A DNA stretch of 15,477 bases. Origin: JAGVXD01 sp964554415 (GTDB lineage Archaea > Nanobdellota > Nanobdellia > Pacearchaeales > GW2011-AR1). Shown in pieces: positions 7,901 through 14,191 of this stretch (positions are counted from its first letter, which is position 1; every line of letters begins with the position of its first letter). The notes beneath the pieces were generated by a model. That model was not told where the DNA came from, did not search any database, and was given only the letters and a program-made list of their open reading frames with translations. The stretch is taken from positions 1-15,477 of the forward strand of contig CAZKON010000021.1 in NCBI GenBank assembly GCA_964554415.1, given 5' to 3'. The position numbers and the translations under genes were made by a program.

Positions 7901-8568
7901 AGAGTATTACAGTCAGCAAGTGTCTCTGGGCGCAATTCACTCTCTTCGCCCGTGCGCATCAACGAAAGAATCTCGCAATACGTCTTCTGATTATAAAGCG
8001 CAAGGCGGCGTTGATACTCTTCAGAAGGAAGGCGCTCATCAAGATAAGTATCTGAATTCTCAAAAAGATCCGTATCTGCTTCAGAGACAACGACTGCACT
8101 TCCGTCATACATCGCAAGCCCCGAAAGAGATTCCGAAAGAGCTGAAAGTTCTGCCCCTTCAAATCCCTGAATACGATAATTATACTGGCTAAAAACAGAC
8201 AGTTCTTCATCATTATACGTTCCTTGCTCGGCAGAAACAACTTCATGTATAAACCAAGGTCCATCTTCTGCGGATGCGCGCCAGATGATAATTTTATCTG
8301 CATCTAAAGGCGCGTCCCATTGCAATGTCATTCCTGTCAAAGAAGCGCGTAGCGCAAATCCCGAAATCGGAGAAAGCAAAGGTTTAGGAGAATGAGAAAA
8401 TATCTTGTCATCAGCCGCCTGCGGAGTTTCAACTCCTGCAACAAGTGATTCTGGCGTTTCAATCCCCTCTTCAATCACATTTCCTGTCAAAGAAAGAGAA
8501 AGAAATACCATAATTCCCATAACAACAACCAATGTAACCAATAAGACAATCACCCCTCGTATGCGCAT
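4927..8568 (-). CDS. 1213-aa membrane-anchored protein with FN3-like domain and zincin motif
   Basis: I do not recognise a full-length family. The visible parts in order are: a membrane anchor (about 5-27) followed by SLTGNVIEEG; an FN3-like beta domain (about 65-150, with LQWDAP, YNYRIQG); a charged helical segment with two Cys (175-240); a Gly/Ser linker (250-275); and a Gly/Ala-rich hydrophobic stretch (about 276-345) that could insert into membrane. The middle region holds HEAIH (688-692, DNA 6493-6507), a perfect HExxH zinc-protease motif at the end of a hydrophobic helix. It is followed by RFAERIP, where E724 is a plausible third ligand. A long C-terminal region has no recognised domain. 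Most of the chain should lie outside the cell. The codons for about residues 577-816 are far more AT-rich than the flanks. A TATA box 24 nt upstream supports this start. The multidomain plan recalls secreted polymorphic toxins or adhesins, but the function is open. Confidence 0.85.
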   Translation of the reverse strand: MRIRGVIVLLVTLVVVMGIMVFLSLSLTGNVIEEGIETPESLVAGVETPQAADDKIFSHSPKPLLSPISGFALRASLTGMTLQWDAPLDADKIIIWRASAEDGPWFIHEVVSAEQGTYNDEELSVFSQYNYRIQGFEGAELSALSESLSGLAMYDGSAVVVSEADTDLFENSDTYLDERLPSEEYQRRLALYNQKTYCEILSLMRTGEESELRPETLADCNTLARVTGKNSAAQDLFQSKKLLPNSEAGMGGKSFAVGGGSPEDSGGSKSGSGGNAVGAFAARHPNSLIAVGAFEGTAIGVGGTMLAEQYSPGAGIIFGTITGEFSPLAHLGGSAAAATRAGISVAHGSSTVKNYWVTLTKGAGTAGHYEPVIAPEAGGVSDRDALVYYDSGTGAVLGTSKRTMFDAQGRAIPILEFRDWEAMSRYVAGMESESNGIMRASDGSLFLPYVRGKELPSVLPDVDANTILITGEKPRGWFEFGGKQRAERVLVEKSASDTDVALLGKGLEAAGERVYHAPDAPETQVYMQRVGEDAGIVGASDNALIIKSANEEMRKVLAKRPMVVKGDTLRELERDIVCSGECDTSIQSKTKRQKVINEINANPSKYMVSFETLRASVDKLSSFPHVQQKFRDALEYLKSQGTLVYINPDLPDGGFYTRSTNAIILQSASSFQGKIDSNFLSRLESIYHEAIHVITNNRIFQYYGDSPSLSFKERGIRNRERFAERIPVVYDRANNRILFLHEVDSLSSDMVPFITSVESVDEAIALIEGSDLITKLGYTRDILVPEYSQTSEDFLFGVFRFLGDHYNHPDPNILLLDNGEFSFLRSLNLETRHALISNPADLASQTDKTDALLHLELVEQHGIPTGITAEAISRARAILVGQLTPYRDKLTAGQKAVVGRAMEKAEVVSEQQGTSLTPQGISAREAVNKLSRAANNPSATVKMFDKNVPAQTADGVLVVSKLVDGTLAVGRGSNGERSIRTLEQLIEEPREQLFKIQRQDTLVGSSATAAAKITPHTIDDIFKSVYDTEKRLYGAKGVVYRDEFGSYHVRFWDEGNIGPRDIHHQDALAELLRKEAEGFRKRGKIIEDKSMIAKADDNELTARALNEDRKRPSKVYSDENLLNSEGFQFTRDSSGKVVAFDISSSMSGAQISRDIVLDGARLSEMIRAVHESIAPELRGYRIIRVEGLQGLKIRGDISLPDGLELKELFDYPL
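6493..6507 (-). other. HExxH zinc-protease motif in the 1213-aa protein
   Basis: These codons spell HEAIH (residues 688-692). The context is typical of zincins: a strand with 'GGFYTRSTNAIIL' about 30 residues before, an amphipathic helix (FLSRLESIY) leading into the motif, and FAE (E724) 32 residues after the last His as candidate third ligand. Both His and the Glu are intact, so an active peptidase is plausible. Confidence 0.6.
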
Positions 8569-8587
8569 GCCTAAAAATGACTTTAAG

Positions 8588-8597
8588 ATTATATAAA
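8588..8597 (-). promoter_or_regulatory. TATA box of the 1213-aa gene
   Basis: TTTATATAAT on the minus strand is centred about 24 nt before the start codon. It lies in the 31-bp gap after the gatB stop, so the large gene has its own promoter rather than depending on gatB transcription. Confidence 0.75.
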
Positions 8598-8599
8598 CA

Positions 8600-9970
8600 T
8601 TACTTGCTCAAAACACGACGCAATACCTCGCCAGCAACCTTAAAATCAGCTCTTTTTTCCGTAGCCTTCATAATCTCCCCCATGAGAAAATTGAATGCCT
8701 GATTGCCTCCTGCGTGATAATCCTCTACTGCCTTTGGATTTTTTTCGATAGCTTGCAGAATAACTCTCTCAAGCTCCTTCACATCGCTAATCTTTCCTGC
8801 TTCTGCTTCAGGCTTAAAGCTCTTTGGCACAAATTTATTAAGAATTTGTTTAGCTTGCAGTTCAGTAATTTTCCCGGATTTAACTAATCCCAGCAGCGTG
8901 ATAAAATGCCCAGGAGTAATATCTACTTCATCCAGTTTTTTCTTATTATAATTCAGAACTCTTAACAATTCAACAGTTACCCATGGCAGGGCAAACTTGC
9001 CGTCAATCTTTTCAGCTACACGCTCAAAGAACACGACAAGTTCAATATGTCTGGCTAAAAGTGCGGCGCTTTTTTCGTCAATACCATGCTGTTTGATAAG
9101 TTTCTCTAACTTCTGCTCAGGAGTCTCAGGCAATTTTTGCCTTTGTGTCTCGATGAATAATTTATCAAAAATGAAAGGTTTCAAGTCAGGATCAACAATG
9201 AAACGGTAATCTTCACCGCTTTCTTTCTCGCGCATTTTTATTGTCTTGCCTGTCGCTGCATCAAACCTCCTTGTCTCACGCAAATTTCCGCCCTCGCGCG
9301 CCTGTCGTGAAAGCTCATGTTCAATAGCGAGTTGAATAGACTCTAAAGAATTGAGATTCTTAATCTCGACACGTTCACTTATTTTGGGAATGCTTACATT
9401 CACGTCTACTTTTATGCCTGCGTTTGAGTCTGCTGCTTTCAAATAAGCCAGATGATGCAACAATTTTCCAAGCCATGCCACAACTTCCTCTCCAGTCGTA
9501 AAATCAGGTTCAGTCACAATCTCAACCAAAGGCAAACCAGAGCGATTGTAATCTACTTTTCCTGTTTCAGGGTCCCAAGCAGCAGGATCTTCCTCGAGAT
9601 GCATGCTTGAAATTCGGATGTCAAAGAATTTGCCGTTGACGCCAACCGGAACAGCATGCTTTCCCGAAAGTGTGTTCTGGTATCCTTTAGGAAGGTCAGG
9701 CCAGTTGTAGTGCTTGCGTTGCCATTGCAATTCCCGACTAATTGCGCAACTTAACATCAGACCGATTTGCACTGCCTTCTCAACAGCACTCTTGTTAGGA
9801 GCCATCGGCTTAGCCCCTGGCTGCCCTGTACATATCGGGCAAATATGAATATTGGGCTTCAGACCTTTCTCACGCGATGCAACACACATACAAAACAATT
9901 TCTCGCGAGTAACAAGATACACATGAATCTCCAGTCCAATCATGCCTTCAAGAACACTAATGGATTTCAT
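8600..9970 (-). CDS. gatB: Asp-tRNA(Asn)/Glu-tRNA(Gln) amidotransferase subunit B
   Basis: GatB phosphorylates mischarged Glu-tRNA(Gln) and/or Asp-tRNA(Asn) so that ammonia from GatA can amidate it. The 456 aa match family length. Visible features are IGLEIHVYL (11-19, catalytic-tunnel Glu/His); the zinc site C27/C29/C44/C47; RKHYNWPDLPKGYQ (85-98); HLEEDP (124-129) and PLVEIVTEPDF (147-157), which supply Mg ligands; VDVNVSI and the KNLNS loop; and a C-terminal YqeY-type tRNA-binding domain (about 385-456, HAGGNQAFNFLMGEIM). It is GatB rather than GatE, as the AspRS-like insert of GatE is absent. GatA and GatC are not in the window. A TATA box 26 nt upstream supports the ATG at 9970 over the internal Met10. 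Confidence 0.97.
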   Translation of the reverse strand: MKSISVLEGMIGLEIHVYLVTREKLFCMCVASREKGLKPNIHICPICTGQPGAKPMAPNKSAVEKAVQIGLMLSCAISRELQWQRKHYNWPDLPKGYQNTLSGKHAVPVGVNGKFFDIRISSMHLEEDPAAWDPETGKVDYNRSGLPLVEIVTEPDFTTGEEVVAWLGKLLHHLAYLKAADSNAGIKVDVNVSIPKISERVEIKNLNSLESIQLAIEHELSRQAREGGNLRETRRFDAATGKTIKMREKESGEDYRFIVDPDLKPFIFDKLFIETQRQKLPETPEQKLEKLIKQHGIDEKSAALLARHIELVVFFERVAEKIDGKFALPWVTVELLRVLNYNKKKLDEVDITPGHFITLLGLVKSGKITELQAKQILNKFVPKSFKPEAEAGKISDVKELERVILQAIEKNPKAVEDYHAGGNQAFNFLMGEIMKATEKRADFKVAGEVLRRVLSK

Positions 9971-9990
9971 ACTCTTCTCATGAGAACAGG

Positions 9991-10000
9991 CTTTTTAATA
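9991..10000 (-). promoter_or_regulatory. TATA box of gatB
   Basis: TATTAAAAAG on the minus strand is centred 26 nt before the gatB ATG. A leaderless transcript is expected. The remaining intergenic sequence to 10150 is plain AT-rich DNA in which I see nothing. Confidence 0.6.
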
Positions 10001-10150
10001 ATTTCCTAAAAAATACTTCATGAGCTGTAAAAGAAATGTCTACAAAGTAGTAAGTACAAATAACCCTCCTAATTTATCGTACAAACAATTTACCAAATTG
10101 CATAACCAATTCATAAACTCTCTGTAATCTTAATTCTTCTTATCAGACGT

Positions 10151-11134
10151 TTACTTCGCGAAAGTGCTCGCCACAATCAAAGGAAAAACAATCGTTGCAT
10201 CCGCAAACACTTTCACGCTTTTCGCTTCTTTCTGTATTTTTCCCCAAGAAACAGCTTCATCAGGCAATGCTCCTGCATCACTACCATCAAATTCCTGCGA
10301 AGTATTGATATAAACGGCATAATCAGCTCCATTACGCAGCATATTTGCATTCAAAATCGCATGCTTGACAACTCCGCTGCCTAATATGATCAGTCCTGAT
10401 TTTTTCAATCCGATAGTTGTATTATTAAGTCGTCTGATATCTTCCACCAAATCAATCTTAAAATCATCATGCTTAAAACTAAAAAAGTAGATATTATCCC
10501 CTAATGCTCCATCTCCGAGTGCAGGACAAAATACAGGAATCTTATTCTTCCAAGCCCACGTATAAATGCTTTCCTTATTGTCAATTTTTTGACCCATCTT
10601 CCAAATCAAATCATTTCCACATAAAATCTTCCCACTTTTCTTCTGCTCCTGATACAATTCTTCCAAGAGAGGCTGCATCCACTGCTCAAATGTCACATAA
10701 CGGTTATTTGAAACAAAGATGTTGCCAATACGATTCACTCCTTTTCTCCGCAATTCTTCTCCTGAAGCGCGAAAATCACCTAAAACAAAATCACCAAGGC
10801 ACTTGATAATATCCTCTTCAATGCCTCCTGTAGTCGTCACAAGCACATGCACTTTTTTGTGTTCCACAAGGTATCGAAAAATATCGCGCAACCCTGAACT
10901 CACTAAATTCGAAGTATATCCTAAAAAAATCGTTGCTTCCTGCTCAATCATAGTATTTACAATATCAATTGCCTGCGAAAAATGCGTCGCCTGAAATCCC
11001 GCAGTAGCATAGCTCTCAAGAATTTTCGCATGCTCAACTCCTTGATTGAAATCATAACCTTTTACCGTAGTACCCCTGACTTCTTCACTCGTACGCAGCA
11101 AGTTCTTCCTTGCTATTAATTCTTCTTTCTTCAT
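10151..11134 (-). CDS. dys: Deoxyhypusine synthase
   Basis: Transfers the aminobutyl group of spermidine to one lysine of translation factor aIF5A, the first step of hypusine formation; the enzyme uses NAD. The 327 aa fit archaeal members. The NAD-site motif VTTTGGIEEDI is present. The active-site block GSGVVKHAILNANMLRNG holds the catalytic lysine (K257 here, equivalent to human K329). The signatures YINTSQEFDGSDAG, PDEAVSWGKI and ADATIVFPLIV are also intact, so the enzyme should be active. A TATA box lies 26 nt upstream of the ATG. The gene is monocistronic; the aIF5A gene is not in the window. Confidence 0.97.
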   Translation of the reverse strand: MKKEELIARKNLLRTSEEVRGTTVKGYDFNQGVEHAKILESYATAGFQATHFSQAIDIVNTMIEQEATIFLGYTSNLVSSGLRDIFRYLVEHKKVHVLVTTTGGIEEDIIKCLGDFVLGDFRASGEELRRKGVNRIGNIFVSNNRYVTFEQWMQPLLEELYQEQKKSGKILCGNDLIWKMGQKIDNKESIYTWAWKNKIPVFCPALGDGALGDNIYFFSFKHDDFKIDLVEDIRRLNNTTIGLKKSGLIILGSGVVKHAILNANMLRNGADYAVYINTSQEFDGSDAGALPDEAVSWGKIQKEAKSVKVFADATIVFPLIVASTFAK

Positions 11135-11155
11135 ATCTTTCTAAGATAAAAATGA

Positions 11156-11164
11156 TATATAAAA
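11156..11164 (-). promoter_or_regulatory. TATA box of the deoxyhypusine synthase gene
   Basis: TTTTATATA on the minus strand, identical to the box at 4078-4086, is centred 26 nt before the ATG at 11134. A leaderless transcript is expected. Confidence 0.75.
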
Positions 11165-11191
11165 CTGGCGTTTTTAAACTTTCCGTAGAAT

Positions 11192-12571
11192 TTATTCATA
11201 CAAACAACTTTCATAATCTCTGCCAAGCCAAGAAGCAACGCGGCACCATACTTTTGTGAAAAAACCAGGTTCAGGGATATCTTCAGAAATATTGCGCTGT
11301 GAAGTATTGTTCAATGAAGGAATTGGCACGCCTTTGCCTTCCACGCAACGAACAAGAGTAAATTCCATAGCAACGTAATCTCCTTTGCTCCCTCTAAAAG
11401 TCTCAAGATATACAACGCGTGGAGAAGTATATTGAAAATGATTGAAGTTAATTGCGCTCCCGCTTCTTACAGGTACAACAAATGTGCCTGTAATGACTCT
11501 ATTTTGTTTTCCAGGAGCCACAATAACACGCTGAACAACGAAAGGTGTCCTAACAACAGATGTGCCAGCCTGATTCAGGGAAGGAGAATACCAAAGTGCC
11601 CTGCAAGCGTGAGAAACACCATCAGGATATACTTCTGCAACACCAGTGTTAACAAGACGGTAAGAGATTTCTATATCCAGGTTTTTTGCTCTGGGACATT
11701 TAAAAGAAGGGGAAAGAGCGCTTACATAAAGAAGTGTCGAACTGCCGCGTGGAAGAGAATCATTCGTAAGTCTGGAAAGGTTTTGGTAAGCAAAATCGCA
11801 GTTCGCATATAATCCAGCATCATGTCGGGGATTAGGCAGAAACTGTGGAACAAGAAGAGATTTATCTAAAAAAGTCCCTCGCCCTATCAATCGCGGAGGC
11901 ACAGAAGTCATGTTGACAGTCAGGTTTAACAGAATTTTGTTAACTGGAGGCTCAAGTTCGTATTCATCAGCCCCTGGCTGTATGCTTCCACTTTCATTTA
12001 CTGATTCCTCAAAAAGTGAAGGTTCAGAAGGTAAATCGGGCTGTGCATTTGCAACACCTTCTGGAGTTAAAAAGTCCTCAAGAATGAAAGACTCAAAGAA
12101 ATCCTCAGACTCTGGAGATAAAGGGTCAGGAAATCCAAAAGTTCTGCTATTATCTGAAGACAAATTAGAAGAAGAATTATTATTAGACGCCGCTCCTACA
12201 GAAGCGGCAAGCCCAATACATGAGCCGTCAAAACACCCCTGGCTGCAACTAACATTAAAACTAATAATCGCGCCATTGCCGGCAATTCCCAAACCAGGAC
12301 CGCATAAAAATTCAGCAACCATAGAAGTATTGATGCAACGGTCAGTATAATTCCCTGTTCTGCTCACATTTCCCCCATAGTCATCTGCCCCGTTAGTAAT
12401 TCCTTTAATGCTCGTATTCATGCCACCGTCAGAATCGTAGCACGCCTCTTCGCTTACATGCCCTATAAGAAAGACAGAAAAAATAGAATCAAAAGGCCAA
12501 AAAGCAAAAGCAATGCTCATGCTTATTAAAACAACAAAAACCGCGAAAAGAAAAACACTCCACCCCTGCAT
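11192..12571 (-). CDS. Secreted/membrane-anchored surface protein with Cys-rich module
   Basis: A 459-aa protein beginning with a hydrophobic anchor or signal helix (about 5-24) and a second hydrophobic turn ending in FLIGHVSEE. Next comes a Cys-rich module (44-118: C44, C79, C90, C109, C113, C118) starting CYDSDGG and ending CSQGCFDGSC. I recall this pattern from many Woesearchaeota/Pacearchaeota surface proteins. An Asn/Ser/acidic linker (about 125-210) leads to a beta-rich domain (about 215-410) and a short tail with WCRVASWLG. More than ten N-X-S/T sequons suggest N-glycosylation outside the cell. I start at the ATG at 12571 because the TATA box is centred 26 nt before it; the upstream TTG at 12586 is only 11 nt from the box. 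The function is unknown; a structural or adhesive envelope protein is plausible. Confidence 0.8.
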   Translation of the reverse strand: MQGWSVFLFAVFVVLISMSIAFAFWPFDSIFSVFLIGHVSEEACYDSDGGMNTSIKGITNGADDYGGNVSRTGNYTDRCINTSMVAEFLCGPGLGIAGNGAIISFNVSCSQGCFDGSCIGLAASVGAASNNNSSSNLSSDNSRTFGFPDPLSPESEDFFESFILEDFLTPEGVANAQPDLPSEPSLFEESVNESGSIQPGADEYELEPPVNKILLNLTVNMTSVPPRLIGRGTFLDKSLLVPQFLPNPRHDAGLYANCDFAYQNLSRLTNDSLPRGSSTLLYVSALSPSFKCPRAKNLDIEISYRLVNTGVAEVYPDGVSHACRALWYSPSLNQAGTSVVRTPFVVQRVIVAPGKQNRVITGTFVVPVRSGSAINFNHFQYTSPRVVYLETFRGSKGDYVAMEFTLVRCVEGKGVPIPSLNNTSQRNISEDIPEPGFFTKVWCRVASWLGRDYESCLYE

Positions 12572-12592
12572 ATTACTTGCACACAAAAGAAT

Positions 12593-12600
12593 TATTTAAA
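12593..12600 (-). promoter_or_regulatory. TATA box of the surface protein gene
   Basis: TTTAAATA on the minus strand is centred 26 nt before the ATG at 12571. Its TTTAAA core is symmetrical and could also serve a plus-strand transcript starting near 12622. Confidence 0.7.
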
Positions 12601-12720
12601 GGTTGGGATTCCATCGCCAATTCAAAAGAACCACGAGATAGCGCGCAGGCGCGTTCTTGCGACAAGTACAATTGGACACGCAGCCGCAAAGATTGCGTGT
12701 TCAGGATTGCGCGCTAACCC
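12601..12720. other. GC-rich hairpin patch, candidate ncRNA locus
   Basis: Within AT-rich intergenic DNA this 120-bp patch is about 54% G+C (33 and 32 of 60 in its two halves). It contains a GC stem around 12641-12652, a 7-bp perfect stem ACACGCA/TGCGTGT (about 12675-12694), and a closing CCAATT/AATTGG pair (about 12617-12674). GATTGCG occurs twice (about 12681 and 12705). A TATA-like GTATAAAG on the minus strand at about 12720-12728 could drive a minus-strand RNA. I find no C/D, RNase P or SRP RNA signature. GC-rich islands in AT-rich archaeal genomes often mark structured RNAs, but that is only inference here. Confidence 0.3.
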
Positions 12721-12856
12721 TTTATACTTTACCTATGGAGAATTCCTGCAATCGAAAAGCTTATCTTCTATTTAATCTTTTCGTTTCTGTAAAAACGATA
12801 CGACATGCACCTATTCGTGGTCAAAGCAACACTATGACTGGTCGTGGTACGTTTTT

Positions 12857-12905
12857 ATTTCAAACTGGGTGTAATACCCCGCAGCTTGCTGCGCCAGTTT
12901 GAAAT
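12857..12905. repeat. 12-bp inverted repeat with inner hairpin
   Basis: The arms 12857-12868 (ATTTCAAACTGG) and 12894-12905 are exact reverse complements. Inside is a second stem, CGCAG/CTGCG (12880-12893) with a CTTG loop, preceded by GTAATACCCC. The same GTAATACCCC plus CAGCTTGCTG arrangement recurs at 12932-12953, so two related hairpins lie in tandem. Confidence 0.8.
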
Positions 12906-12906
12906 T

Positions 12907-13039
12907 AGAGATTTCCGTCTAGAAGCCGAGCGTAATACCCCATCAGCTTGCTGTGGGGACCTCAAGGTTTTCCAAACCTTGACGGCACTCAAGATTCAAT
13001 TGCCAGAATCTTGATGTAGCGAAGGCTTAGGAAATCTCT
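12907..13039. repeat. Multi-branched hairpin array closed by a long-range stem
   Basis: A closing stem joins 12907-12916 (AGAGATTTCC) with 13030-13039, extended by AAGCC/GGCTT (12923-12927 with 13024-13028). Inside are three hairpins: 12938-12942/12954-12958 (CCCCA/TGGGG), a 9-bp perfect stem 12962-12970/12974-12982, and a 9-bp perfect stem 12989-12997/13006-13014. The last two are joined by GACGGC (12981-12986), the same linker as in the repeat at 1-306. Folded, this is a three-armed structure. It may be a structured RNA, a DNA cruciform element or a miniature mobile repeat; the sequence alone does not decide. Confidence 0.75.
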
Positions 13040-13040
13040 T

Positions 13041-13250
13041 TATTTCGAGGGGGAGCTCTAATCATATACACGGCTTCAAGAACCATAAAGTATACCCGAG
13101 TCTCCCTTACAATCCTTTGTCATAGTACCATGAATTCTCGTTTTTTACGGAGCATCGCATGTACAATGCAACAAAGTTTTCTTGCAGTTGCACAAATTTT
13201 ATCTTTAGCGCGAAGCGCTACTTTTCTAGAATTCTCATGTCATCATATAC
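13041..13250. other. Remaining intergenic DNA with weak hairpins and a T6 run
   Basis: This stretch has imperfect pairing of GGGAG (about 13051) with CTCCC (about 13104) enclosing TATAC/GTATA, a T6 run at 13141-13146 that could end a plus-strand transcript through the hairpin array, TGCAAC/GTTGCA (13167-13192), and a small hairpin TAGCGC/GCGCTA with a GAA loop (13206-13220). No ORF is credible. Confidence 0.35.
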
Positions 13251-13292
13251 TAACATTTAAATACCAATGTTAAATAATATTAACATATGTTA
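13251..13292. promoter_or_regulatory. Operator of TAACAT/ATGTTA half-sites over the MNT promoter and start
   Basis: Four half-sites occur: TAACAT at 13251-13256 and 13281-13286, ATGTTA at 13267-13272 and 13287-13292. The last two form a perfect 12-bp palindrome that includes the start codon at 13287. The first pair encloses the TATA box (13256-13263). A DNA-binding protein here would block both TATA binding and leaderless initiation. The winged-HTH domain encoded directly downstream is the obvious candidate, as expected for autoregulated toxin-antitoxin operons. Confidence 0.65.
13256..13263 (+). promoter_or_regulatory. TATA box of the MNT-HEPN-nth operon
   Basis: TTTAAATA is centred about 27 nt before the ATG at 13287, implying leaderless translation of the first gene. 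Confidence 0.7.
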
Positions 13293-13769
13293 GATATATT
13301 TAACAAACTAAGGCCATTCTTTGAAGACGTTTTTAGAGAGATATCTGTACGAGAATATGCCCGCCTCTGTAAGATAAGCCCCCCAACAGCTTCAACAATT
13401 CTAAAGAAATTTGCGCAGGAAGGCTTGTTATTACAAAGAGCTGAAAGAAACTTGTTGTTATTCAGAGCCAAGCGCGATCAATCACTACTTCATGATATGG
13501 CGATAGCTTATTGGAGAAACATTCTTAAAAAATCTCTTGAACCTCTACGAGAAAAGTTTGTATTTAAAAAAATGATTCTTTTTGGTAGCATTGCAAAAGG
13601 TGAGAACACCAAAGAATCAGATATCGACCTTTTCGTTGATATGAAACATACTTCTATTGTCACATTCGATATTGAGAAGACACTTAAGAGAAAAATACAG
13701 TTTCATTTTTCTGATGCCTTGCATAACAAAAACCTAACGCAAGCTATAAGAAAAGGAGTTGAAATCTAA
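13287..13769 (+). CDS. wHTH-MNT nucleotidyltransferase (antitoxin-like)
   Basis: A 160-aa protein with an N-terminal winged helix-turn-helix (about 15-62; VREYARLCKISPPTASTILKKFAQEGLL is the HTH pair) joined to a minimal nucleotidyltransferase domain. The nucleotidyltransferase core is FGSIAKGE (99-106) followed by SDIDLFVD (111-118). It gives the GS motif and the D112/D114 metal ligands, both intact. The C-terminal strand IQFHF and end RKGVEI match the archaeal HTH-fused subfamily. MNT proteins paired with HEPN proteins act as antitoxins; the MntA/HepT pair works by AMPylating the toxin (family knowledge). The HTH suggests it also represses its own operon through the palindromes at its promoter. 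Its stop overlaps the next start by 1 nt (TAATG). Confidence 0.88.
   Translation: MLDIFNKLRPFFEDVFREISVREYARLCKISPPTASTILKKFAQEGLLLQRAERNLLLFRAKRDQSLLHDMAIAYWRNILKKSLEPLREKFVFKKMILFGSIAKGENTKESDIDLFVDMKHTSIVTFDIEKTLKRKIQFHFSDALHNKNLTQAIRKGVEI
13753..13758 (+). promoter_or_regulatory. Shine-Dalgarno site of the HEPN gene
   Basis: AAGGAG ends 10 nt before the ATG at 13769. Internal operon genes here carry SD sites whereas the leaderless first gene does not; this supports the chosen start. Confidence 0.7.
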
Positions 13770-14191
13770 TGGACGCAATAGATTGGCGTGAATGCACCGT
13801 ACGAAAATTAGCAAAACCTGTCGCATTAGACATGTATCTAATACACTCACTCTTAGAATCTTCTGATGCAAACACCATAGTTACAAAGTCAATTGCTCAA
13901 AGCGAACTGTCTTATTCTTCTATTGTTGTGTTAGCCTATGATTCTTTACGAATGTTGTTAGAAGGACTTGTTTTAAAGAACGGCTATAAAATATATAATC
14001 ATGAATGCTACGTTCCATTCCTCAAAGAAATACTCCATAAGGAGGACTTAGCTGAAAGATTTAATGCTGCAAGATTAATAAGAGATGCAATCAATTATTA
14101 TGGGAGACGCCTAAAGAAGGAAGAATTCGATGCAGCCTATGATAACATTATCTCTCTAATTACTTTAGTAAAGGAGATGGTAACACAATGA
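13769..14191 (+). CDS. HEPN-domain protein (toxin-like)
   Basis: A 140-aa all-helical protein. The segment YSSIVVLAYDSLRMLLEGLVLKNGYKI (about 49-75) is the typical HEPN helix pair, and ARLIRDAINYYGRRL (101-115) is the conserved motif helix. In this archaeal group the RX4-6H ribonuclease motif is replaced by R-x(4)-YYG (R105, Y110, Y111), so the catalytic His is absent while tyrosines that could be AMPylated remain. It overlaps the MNT gene by 1 nt and nth by 4 nt (ATGA), so the three are co-transcribed. The pairing with MNT indicates a toxin-antitoxin-like or nucleotide-binding partner; RNase activity is uncertain. Confidence 0.82.
   Translation: MDAIDWRECTVRKLAKPVALDMYLIHSLLESSDANTIVTKSIAQSELSYSSIVVLAYDSLRMLLEGLVLKNGYKIYNHECYVPFLKEILHKEDLAERFNAARLIRDAINYYGRRLKKEEFDAAYDNIISLITLVKEMVTQ
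14171..14176 (+). promoter_or_regulatory. Shine-Dalgarno site of nth
   Basis: AAGGAG lies 11 nt before the ATG at 14188, within the HEPN coding sequence. It fits translation of nth from the polycistronic mRNA. Confidence 0.7.

Noticed and set aside
12572..12586. TTG start giving a 464-aa surface protein
   Set aside because: It lies only 11 nt from the centre of the TATA box, upstream of the expected transcription start; the ATG at 12571 fits.
12657..12902. 81-aa ORF in the large intergenic region
   Set aside because: No promoter spacing or recognisable domain, and it overlaps the GC-rich patch and the 12-bp inverted repeat.
13237..13247. C-box-like ATGATGA on the minus strand, possible C/D box RNA
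   Set aside because: No CTGA D box at a suitable distance on the same strand.
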